This document shows, piece after piece, positions 1 through 5,911 of a stretch of 39,161 bases of DNA (the stretch's first letter is position 1; every line of letters starts with the position of its first letter). Source of the stretch: Nitrospira sp. CR1.3. Its GTDB lineage: Bacteria; Nitrospirota; Nitrospiria; Nitrospirales; Nitrospiraceae. The notes beneath the pieces are model-generated. The model ran no database searches. It had not been told where the DNA came from and saw nothing but the letters and a program-made list of their open reading frames with translations. The DNA is taken from NCBI GenBank assembly GCA_014055525.1, contig WIAH01000026.1:1-39161 (forward strand), read 5' to 3'. The translations under genes and the position numbers were made by a program.

Positions 1-106
1 CAATACACTGGGCGGGAAAGGCGAAAAAAGCGTGAGGGGTGAGTTGTCTGACGAATGATGGTTCAACTCGTCCCGCCCGTCTCGCCTCTCGCGCGAGCCT
101 CGCCGT

Positions 107-658
107 CTACTTCACTTCAATCGTTCCCCGCTTCGGCCAGGACACCATCAGCGTTCTCGGACCCTTCTCGCCGTTCGCCAGCAGTTTCGCGCGCATTTCG
201 TAGTGGTAGAGTCCCGCGCCGGCAGGCGCCTTCTTGTGATCCATCCCGTCCCACGAGAGCACGATCGGAAGGCGTGGCAGATCCGTTGTACTTGCAGGAA
301 TCTCATGAGCATCCAGCGATTTACGCGTCGAGAGGAAGCGGATCGAGGTCTTGGAGGGCGATGTGACCAAGGACGACACCTCCAGCAGCGTTGCGCCGTC
401 CAAATCCTTCGGAAGCTGCACCAGAACGGAAAATTCCAACGGACCGGAGGTGGCGCTGTAGGGAGTCGGGCTGATCTTGAACTCGAGGATCTTCAAATCT
501 GGCTCCGGGCGGGGAGGCCGAGGAGACTTCGCTTTTGCCTCTGCATGGACGGGAACGAACACCAGCAACATGAGAAACAAGAAGAGCCAGGCGTCCAGAC
601 GATACCGTGCGACGGCAGCTCTCCTCGGCTTGGAAATGACAGGAGTCGAAAGCAACAT
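107..658 (-). CDS. Secreted or membrane-anchored protein with FlgD-Ig-like domain
   Basis: A 183-residue protein of unknown specific role. A hydrophobic N-terminal segment (about residues 18-40, WLFLFLMLLVFVPVHAEA) reads as a signal peptide or anchor, so the rest probably lies outside the inner membrane. The body looks all-beta, and near the C-terminus the pattern WDGMDHKKAPAGAGLYHYEM matches the WDG-D-x-G-x-x-x-P-AG-x-Y-x-Y motif of FlgD-type immunoglobulin-like domains, which occur in many exported proteins besides the flagellar hook cap. I start it at the ATG at 658; a longer frame reaches 748 but adds a cysteine-rich, unlikely N-terminus. The gene is divergent from larC, with about 170 bases between them. 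Function is not assignable beyond the fold. Confidence 0.72.
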   Translation of the reverse strand: MLLSTPVISKPRRAAVARYRLDAWLFLFLMLLVFVPVHAEAKAKSPRPPRPEPDLKILEFKISPTPYSATSGPLEFSVLVQLPKDLDGATLLEVSSLVTSPSKTSIRFLSTRKSLDAHEIPASTTDLPRLPIVLSWDGMDHKKAPAGAGLYHYEMRAKLLANGEKGPRTLMVSWPKRGTIEVK

Positions 659-765
659 CCGGCTGGTTGGCGGTCTTAGATTGTTATCACTGGCACAGGG
701 AGTCGGCTCGACGCAAGTGGGGATAACACAGCAGTCTGCACCTGTCAATGCGTGGCATGCGTGGA

Positions 766-794
766 TTGCCGTTCCGTCTCGCCTTGGGTAAGAT
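766..794 (+). promoter_or_regulatory. Predicted sigma-70 promoter for the larC operon
   Basis: TTGCCG (766-771), a 17-base spacer, then TAAGAT (789-794). Transcription would start near 801, leaving a leader of about 28 bases with the purine-rich AGAGAGG at 815-821 before the TTG start at 829. Read from sequence only. Confidence 0.4.
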
Positions 795-828
795 GACGCC
801 TCTTATTGTTAGACAGAGAGGATGAACA

Positions 829-2031
829 TTGGGCGCGCATCTCCACTTCGATTGCTTTTCCGGGATCAGCGGCGACATGACATTGGGAGCCTTGGTTGAT
901 GTCGGGGCGCCGTTTGACGATCTGGTGCAAGGGCTCAAGCGGCTGAGCCTATCGGGGTTCCGGTTGCGCCGGCGCCGGGTATGGCGGGGGGAAATCCAGG
1001 CGACAAAAGTCGATGTGCAGATTCGAGCCGGTCTGCGAGCGCCCTTGTCGCTCAAACGAATCCACGCCATCCTGTCCCGCAGCCGCCTGTCCGAGCAGAT
1101 TAAGCATCAGAGCCGTTTGGTCTTCGATCGTCTGGCCGATGCCGAAGGACAGGCTCACCACGTCGCAAAGGCTCGCGTGCACTTCCATGAAGTGTCGGTC
1201 CTTGACTCCTTCGTCGATATCGTCGGCAGCCTGATCAGCTGTGAATTGTTGGGCGTTTCTCGTGTGACGGCCTCGCCCGTGAATGTGGGTTTCGGGACGC
1301 TTCATTCTGCCCACGGCATATTGCCGGCTCCCGGTCCGGCGGTCGCGATTCTCTCGAAAGGCATCCCGATCTGCAGCATGGGGCCTGCCCGGGAGTTGGC
1401 AACGCCGACCGGCGTCGCCCTCTTACGGACGCTCACGAAAGAATTCGGGCCGATGCCGCTCATCACTCCTGACTCTGTCGGGTACGGAGCAGGGGATGCG
1501 GATCCCGAAGATTGGCCGAACGTCCTGCGGGTCTTTCTCTCATCCGGGGTTTCCCGTCAAGGCCGCGAGCACGACAAGGTCGCGCAGGTCGAGACGAATC
1601 TGGACGACGTGAACCCGCAGACCTACGAACACATCGTTGAGCGGTTGTTTCGACAGGGCGCGCTCGACGTCACGCTGACGCCGGTCATCATGAAACGAGG
1701 CAGGCCTGGAATCGTCTTGACCAGTCTGGTCGATCCGGACCGCGTCGACGCCGTGCTTGATGTGCTGTTCGAAGAGACGACCGCCCTGGGCGTACGGGTG
1801 CAGGAAGTCGCGCGACAGGTTTTACCTCGACGGTTTGCAGCGGTGAATGTCCGCGGAGGGACGGTGCGTATCAAAGTCGCGGGAGTCGGTCGGGCCGGAA
1901 CCAAGGCCTCGCCCGAATATCGGGACTGCCAACGGATTGCAGAACGGACCGGTCGTCCGGTGAAAACGATACTGGAAGAGGCGTCTGCCGCTTACGAGCG
2001 AAGCCGTAAAGGCAAGAAAGCTCGCTCGTGA
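829..2031 (+). CDS. larC: LarC-type nickel insertion protein
   Basis: LarC inserts nickel, at the cost of CTP, into the pyridinium-bisthiocarboxylate mononucleotide that becomes the nickel-pincer cofactor of lactate racemase-type enzymes. The 400-residue protein has the family N-terminus (FDCFSGISGDMTLGALVD), the HFHEVSVLDSFVDIVGS segment (about residues 119-135), TPTGVALLRTL, and the C-terminal metal-domain motif ETNLDDVNPQTYEHI followed by TPVIMKRGRPG. It is one uninterrupted frame, unlike the lactobacillus gene, which needs a programmed frameshift to join LarC1 and LarC2. The start is TTG at 829 after AGAGAGG; the nearby ATG at 822 is out of frame. It overlaps the antiporter gene by 4 bases. 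No larA, larB or larE is present in the window, so the acceptor enzyme is unknown. Confidence 0.9.
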   Translation: MGAHLHFDCFSGISGDMTLGALVDVGAPFDDLVQGLKRLSLSGFRLRRRRVWRGEIQATKVDVQIRAGLRAPLSLKRIHAILSRSRLSEQIKHQSRLVFDRLADAEGQAHHVAKARVHFHEVSVLDSFVDIVGSLISCELLGVSRVTASPVNVGFGTLHSAHGILPAPGPAVAILSKGIPICSMGPARELATPTGVALLRTLTKEFGPMPLITPDSVGYGAGDADPEDWPNVLRVFLSSGVSRQGREHDKVAQVETNLDDVNPQTYEHIVERLFRQGALDVTLTPVIMKRGRPGIVLTSLVDPDRVDAVLDVLFEETTALGVRVQEVARQVLPRRFAAVNVRGGTVRIKVAGVGRAGTKASPEYRDCQRIAERTGRPVKTILEEASAAYERSRKGKKARS

Positions 2032-3032
2032 ATCTTCTGTTCTACGGGTTCCTGTTTGTGGCCTCCGTTGCCGTGACGCTGGGGGCCTGCGCGTTATTTA
2101 CGAATGCCATCGAATGGTTGGGAAAACGTCTCAATCTCTCCGAGGGGGCCATCGGGAGTGTGCTGGCTGCGATCGGAACCACGCTCCCCGAAACATCGAT
2201 CCCGATCGTGGCGATCTTTTTCGGCTCGGGTCGTGAAGAAACCGAGGTCGGGATGGGAGCGATCCTCGGCGCTCCATTCATGCTGAGCACATTGGTCATC
2301 CCGATTCTGGCGATCCTTCTGGTTCTCTACGCTGTGCTCGGAAAACGAGGCGCTGTCTTCCGGCTCAATTATCGGGAAGTCACGATCGATCTTTTCTTCT
2401 TCGCCTTCGCCTACGTCATCGCGCTCGGTTGTGTGTTCGTGCCTTCGCGTCCGCTGCATGTTGCAGCCGCCGCGGGATTGATGGCGTGGTATCTGTATTA
2501 CGTCAAGTTGAAGTTCGGCGGTTCGGATGAAGAGGCCGAGTCGAGCGAGCTGGATCCGCTGTTTCTGTTCAGAAGGGCCGCACCTCCCCCCTATGCCATG
2601 ATCGCCGTTCAAGCTGCCGCCGGTCTCGGGGGTCTGGTGGTGGGAGCGCATCTCTTTGTGACGGCCGCAGAATCAACGGCGAAGTACCTGTCGATCTCAC
2701 CGTTGATTCTGGCGTTGCTCATCGCGCCGCTGGCGACGGAGCTGCCGGAAATGTCCAATAGCTTTCTCTGGCTGTATCAGAAAAAGGATCGTTTGGCGGT
2801 GGGGAATGTCACCGGCGCTATGGTCTTCCAGGGAACCTTCCCGGTCTCGGTCGGATTGATCGGCACCGAGTGGGTGCTCGCGCCCTCTGCGCTCGTGACG
2901 ATGGTGCTGGCCGTGATCGCGGCAAGCGGGCTGCTCCTCCAATCGGTCGTGGGCGGTCTGTGGCGACCCTGGTTGATGAGTGCCTCCGCCCTCCTCTATA
3001 TAGGTTATGCGGTGTACTTGTACGGGTGGTGA
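2028..3032 (+). CDS. Sodium/calcium exchanger family membrane antiporter
   Basis: A 334-residue polytopic membrane protein of the Ca2+:cation antiporter superfamily (YrbG/CaxA-like), expected to exchange Ca2+ or another cation against Na+ or H+ across the inner membrane. Both inverted alpha repeats are visible: repeat 1 has TTLPETSIPIVAIFFG and GAILGAPFMLSTLVIPIL (about residues 43-97), and repeat 2 has LIAPLATELPEMSNSFLWL and NVTGAMVFQGTFPVSVGLI (about residues 227-275). The paired acidic residues in the two TELPE/TLPE motifs are the expected ion ligands. About ten hydrophobic helices can be counted. The GTG start at 2028 overlaps the larC stop as GTGA, so translation is probably coupled. 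Ion specificity cannot be read from the sequence. Confidence 0.9.
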   Translation: MNLLFYGFLFVASVAVTLGACALFTNAIEWLGKRLNLSEGAIGSVLAAIGTTLPETSIPIVAIFFGSGREETEVGMGAILGAPFMLSTLVIPILAILLVLYAVLGKRGAVFRLNYREVTIDLFFFAFAYVIALGCVFVPSRPLHVAAAAGLMAWYLYYVKLKFGGSDEEAESSELDPLFLFRRAAPPPYAMIAVQAAAGLGGLVVGAHLFVTAAESTAKYLSISPLILALLIAPLATELPEMSNSFLWLYQKKDRLAVGNVTGAMVFQGTFPVSVGLIGTEWVLAPSALVTMVLAVIAASGLLLQSVVGGLWRPWLMSASALLYIGYAVYLYGW

Positions 3033-3050
3033 ACAGGTAAGACCGTTGCT

Positions 3051-3144
3051 CTGGTCTGTTTGGTTCATGTGGTCTATTTGGTGCTGAAGATGAACGACTC
3101 AGTGAAGCCTCAACCAAACAAACGAAACAAACCAAATAAACCAG
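3051..3144. repeat. Inverted pair of 9-base degenerate tandem arrays around the pdxA start
   Basis: Left array 3051-3082 repeats a GGTYTRTTT-like unit with GGT recurring exactly every 9 bases. Right array 3113-3144 repeats CCAAAYAAA, again every 9 bases. The right array is the reverse complement of the left at 24 of 32 positions, so the RNA can form a long imperfect stem. The pdxA ATG (3090) sits in the loop, and the right array is translated into Asn/Lys/Pro-rich codons. One of several such loci in the window. Confidence 0.75.
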
Positions 3145-4151
3145 TTCGGCCGCACAAACCTCTGCTAGGGATCACCATGGGGGATCCGGCCGGCATCGGT
3201 CCTGAAGTAATCGCCAAGGCGTTGGCCGGAGGCAAGTTACGGCGTCTGTGCCTGCCGCTCGTGATCGGATCGCTCTCTGTCATGCAGCAGACCGTCAAGC
3301 GGTTGAGGCTTAAGCTCGATGTCGTCCCGGTCAGTGGCCACCGCCGCGCCGCGTTTCGCTCGAATCAGATTGCCGTATTGGATCCGCTGGAGCGACCTCT
3401 CGGCCGGGTCAAGTTGGGTGCGGCGGCTCCGGAAACCGGCCGGGCTTCTGTGGCCTTCATCAAGAAGGGCGTGCACCTTGCCCAAATCGGCTGCATCGAC
3501 GGGATCGTCACGGCGCCGATCAACAAAGAAGCGATCAATATGGCCGGCTGTCATTTCCCTGGCCACACGGAACTCCTCGCTCATCTCACGCAGACGGAGG
3601 AGTCCGGCATGATGATCGTGGGCGGGCCGCTTAAAATCATGTTTGTGACGACGCACGTGGCCATCAAGGATCTTTCGGCCTTGCTGACGAAACCGAAAAT
3701 TGAAAAAGGAATCCGGCTCGCTCATCTGGCTTTGACCAAACTGTTCGGAATCAAGAGGCCGCGGATCGGCGTGGCCGCATTGAATCCGCATGCGGGGGAA
3801 CATGGCCTCTTTGGGAACGAAGAGGCCCGAGTCATTTTTCCCGCCGCAAGAGCGGCCCAAGCAAAGGGGATTCTTGCCAGCGATCCCTTGCCGGCCGATA
3901 CGCTCTTCGGCAGGGCGGCGCGCGGAGAGTTCGACGGAGTTGTGGCGTTGTATCATGATCAGGGGTTGATTCCTCTCAAGCTGGTGGCCTTCGGCACCTG
4001 TGTAAATCTCACGGTCGGTCTCCCTATTATCCGCACATCTGTCGATCACGGAACGGCCTTCGACATTGTCGGGAAAGGCGTCGCCGACCCGGGCAGCCTC
4101 ATGGAAGCCGTGGCACTCGCGGCGACACTTGCCATGAAACGAAACGCCTGA
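3090..4151 (+). CDS. pdxA: 4-hydroxythreonine-4-phosphate dehydrogenase (vitamin B6 synthesis)
   Basis: PdxA oxidises 4-phosphohydroxy-L-threonine with NAD+; decarboxylation gives the aminoketone that PdxJ condenses with deoxyxylulose phosphate to pyridoxine phosphate. Family motifs are complete: GITMGDPAGIGPEVIAKAL at the core start, APINKEAIN, FPGHTELLA, ALNPHAGEHGLFGNEE, ALYHDQGLIPLKL and RTSVDHGTAFDIVGKG. The three metal-binding histidines are those of GHTE, NPHAGE and DHGTA. I start at ATG 3090 (353 residues); the frame also has TTG 3060, GTG 3069 and GTG 3081. The first 20-odd residues (Lys/Asn/Pro-rich, PNKRNKPNKP) are encoded by a short repeat array and are not part of the fold, so the family core of about 330 residues starts near PLLGITMGDP. 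It lies within the larC-to-rsmA run. Confidence 0.95.
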   Translation: MNDSVKPQPNKRNKPNKPVRPHKPLLGITMGDPAGIGPEVIAKALAGGKLRRLCLPLVIGSLSVMQQTVKRLRLKLDVVPVSGHRRAAFRSNQIAVLDPLERPLGRVKLGAAAPETGRASVAFIKKGVHLAQIGCIDGIVTAPINKEAINMAGCHFPGHTELLAHLTQTEESGMMIVGGPLKIMFVTTHVAIKDLSALLTKPKIEKGIRLAHLALTKLFGIKRPRIGVAALNPHAGEHGLFGNEEARVIFPAARAAQAKGILASDPLPADTLFGRAARGEFDGVVALYHDQGLIPLKLVAFGTCVNLTVGLPIIRTSVDHGTAFDIVGKGVADPGSLMEAVALAATLAMKRNA

Positions 4152-4177
4152 GCGGCGTATAGAAGGATATCCAAGAC

Positions 4178-4504
4178 ATGATGCAGGACGCGCACAAAGC
4201 CATTGCGGTCATTCAGCAACAGCTGAAGGAGCTCGACGGCATATTTCAGGACACCATGGGAACGCTCAACACAACGGCGGGAACCGAGCGAGTGGCGAAG
4301 TGGAAATCGAAGACGGTGACATTATTGACCGAGTCGGTCGGCGAGAAAGCCGGACAGGATTTTGCCAGAATCCAGCCGGGTCCCTCGTTCTCCAACGACT
4401 TGGTTGAGGAGTTCACCGATCTCATCGATTGTTTCCGGTCGCCGCTGACCAGTTTGTCCAAGTCCTTGACTCAGACCACTCCGCGCAGTACCGGTGGAGG
4501 CTGA
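4178..4504 (+). CDS. Small conserved-looking protein of unknown function
   Basis: A 108-residue soluble protein that I do not recognise. The N-terminal half (QDAHKAIAVIQQQLKELDGI) looks helical and amphipathic; the middle is Lys/Thr-rich with KWKSKTVTLL, followed by an acidic helix (LVEEFTDLIDCF). There is no signal peptide and no membrane segment. A good ribosome site (AGAAGGAT, 4161-4168) precedes ATG 4178; ATG 4181 is an alternative. It sits 26 bases after pdxA and directly before rsmA, so it is almost certainly expressed with them. The coding call rests on ribosome site, operon position and fit between neighbours; no function is proposed. Confidence 0.72.
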   Translation: MMQDAHKAIAVIQQQLKELDGIFQDTMGTLNTTAGTERVAKWKSKTVTLLTESVGEKAGQDFARIQPGPSFSNDLVEEFTDLIDCFRSPLTSLSKSLTQTTPRSTGGG

Positions 4505-4507
4505 TTG

Positions 4508-5314
4508 GTGTCGGGCAGGTCCTTTCCACCCGCGAACAAACGACTCGGCCAGCACTTTCTCATCGACCAAAACATCGTCCGAAAAATTGTCGCCACGGCC
4601 GCGCTCACGCCGGAGGATGCCGTACTTGAAATCGGTCCCGGTCGAGGCGCGCTCACGGAAGTGCTCGCGCGCGCGGCACGGCTGGTGGTCGCAGTTGAAG
4701 TCGATCCGCTCTTGCATCGCCGGCTTGAGGAACGGCAGGCCGACTGGCCGAACGTCGAACTTGTCTGCGCCGATGCGCTGGCCTATCCGGTGGACCGTTT
4801 GCCGGTGGGCACGATTGTCGTTGCGAATCTTCCCTATTATCTTTCCACGCCTCTGTTGTTTCATCTCCTTCAGCAACGTGCGCGAATTCCACGGATGGTG
4901 CTGATGCTGCAAGAGGAGGTCGCCGATCGGCTGGTTGCCAAGCCATGCGGCCCGGAATACGGTGTTCTGTCCGTCATGGCTCAGTATGCGGCGGAGATCA
5001 CAAAGGTGTTTCGAGTCTCGGCCCAGTGTTTCAGGCCCAGGCCGGAGGTCGGCTCGGCCGTGGTCCTGCTGCGAACGAAAGCGAAGGTGGATCTTTCCCG
5101 AGAGGAAGAACAGGGCTTTTCGGCGCTCGTGAAGGCGGCCTTCGCACATCGAAGGAAAACCCTCGTCAATTCACTGCGCGACGAAGGTCATGACCAGCTG
5201 CGGGTATCGGAGGCGATGAATCGACTCGATCTCTCGGCAACCGCCCGCGCTGAAACCCTCTCGTTGTCGAATTTTGTGGCCCTCGCTCGAATGCTGGCTG
5301 TCAAACAATCCTGA
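4508..5314 (+). CDS. rsmA: 16S rRNA (adenine1518-N6/adenine1519-N6) dimethyltransferase
   Basis: RsmA/KsgA adds two methyl groups from SAM to each of two adjacent adenines in helix 45 of 16S rRNA late in small-subunit assembly. Visible motifs: KRLGQHFLIDQNIVRKIV at the N-terminus, SAM-binding motif I VLEIGPGRGALTEVL (about residues 39-53), the acidic ribose-binding end of strand 2 (VVAVEVDPLL), catalytic motif IV ANLPYYLSTPLLF, and the C-terminal helical domain ending in the usual AFAHRRKTLVNSL. At 268 residues it is full length. GTG 4508 is preferred because GGAGG (4496-4500) lies 7 bases upstream; TTG 4505 would leave only 4. The gene starts right after the stop of the small upstream gene. 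pdxA-rsmA linkage is common in Gram-negative genomes. Confidence 0.95.
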   Translation: MSGRSFPPANKRLGQHFLIDQNIVRKIVATAALTPEDAVLEIGPGRGALTEVLARAARLVVAVEVDPLLHRRLEERQADWPNVELVCADALAYPVDRLPVGTIVVANLPYYLSTPLLFHLLQQRARIPRMVLMLQEEVADRLVAKPCGPEYGVLSVMAQYAAEITKVFRVSAQCFRPRPEVGSAVVLLRTKAKVDLSREEEQGFSALVKAAFAHRRKTLVNSLRDEGHDQLRVSEAMNRLDLSATARAETLSLSNFVALARMLAVKQS

Positions 5315-5367
5315 GGATTCCTGGGGGAAAGACCGGTGGCGCGGAGGCCGAAGAGGGAGACGAAGCG

Positions 5368-5748
5368 TCAGGCCGCGTCCGCACGCAGATTGTCGAGGAA
5401 CTCGCACAGAGACTGTTCTTGCTCTCGTCGCATGGCGATGAACATCACGCCGAACATCTGCTTCCCCTTCCATCGGGCGATGGCTGATTCCACTGTTACA
5501 GGTTGGGGGAAGTTGGGGAGCTGAATGATCAGACTGTAGGGTTGTTCCAGGGCGATAGCGATCTCGCTGTTCACCCGGCAACCGCCCTGAGAGAGATCGA
5601 TGATCAGGCCCTCCCCCTCCGCTTCCAGCGCGGCATCGGTAGGAGCAGCAATCGGAGAAAATGAAAGCAGAGAACCGGGCGGGAGAGCGCTCCGCCGGTG
5701 CTTGCGACGCTCGATGATGCGTTGGGTTTGTGCGTCAAACGGTGTCAT
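5368..5748 (-). CDS. PilZ domain protein (probable c-di-GMP receptor)
   Basis: A 126-residue single-domain protein. The two PilZ c-di-GMP-binding signatures are present: the arginine motif in ERRKHRRSALPPG (near residue 14) and the D-x-S-x-x-G motif in IIDLSQGGCRV (about residues 49-59). The rest fits the six-stranded barrel, with the late strand IARWKGKQMFGVMFIAM. Proteins of this size usually act as diffusible adaptors that change an effector when c-di-GMP rises; the effector is not evident here. I use ATG 5748 because the frame upstream to 6159 is antisense to ftsK and has no PilZ similarity. The gene converges on rsmA and is divergent from ftsK, with its own predicted promoter. Confidence 0.85.
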   Translation of the reverse strand: MTPFDAQTQRIIERRKHRRSALPPGSLLSFSPIAAPTDAALEAEGEGLIIDLSQGGCRVNSEIAIALEQPYSLIIQLPNFPQPVTVESAIARWKGKQMFGVMFIAMRREQEQSLCEFLDNLRADAA

Positions 5749-5781
5749 GATTCGATGAGTCGAGAGAGCAGTGTCCCTCCC

Positions 5782-5809
5782 ATCATAGTCGTCCTCTTCC
5801 TGGCGGCAA
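5782..5809 (-). promoter_or_regulatory. Predicted sigma-70 promoter for the PilZ gene
   Basis: On the minus strand, TTGCCG (5809-5804), 16-base spacer, TATGAT (5787-5782). Predicted transcript start near 5775, giving a leader of about 27 bases. The -35 hexamer is identical to the one predicted before larC. Confidence 0.45.
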
Positions 5810-5875
5810 GGGAAATCCGGTTTCGTGATCGCTGAAATAGCGGCGCCGGCTAAGGCGAAGCGTCCTGCGCGTCGT

Positions 5876-5904
5876 TTGAAATGACTTCCCCCCTGTGTTA
5901 GCAT
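5876..5904 (+). promoter_or_regulatory. Predicted extended -10 promoter of ftsK, probably leaderless
   Basis: TTGAAA (5876-5881), 17-base spacer, then TAGCAT (5899-5904) with an upstream TGT giving an extended -10. The ATG at 5912 is only 7 bases beyond the -10 box, and no Shine-Dalgarno sequence fits between, so the mRNA probably begins at or one base before the AUG. Confidence 0.45.
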
Positions 5905-5911
5905 CCGCTCC

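Noticed and set aside
1..106. G/C-rich inverted stretches (GGGCGGGA near 10, TCCCGCCC near 71) considered a terminator
   Set aside because: Arms are far apart and the T-run on the minus strand is not next to a stem; it may be another array pair but periodicity is weak.
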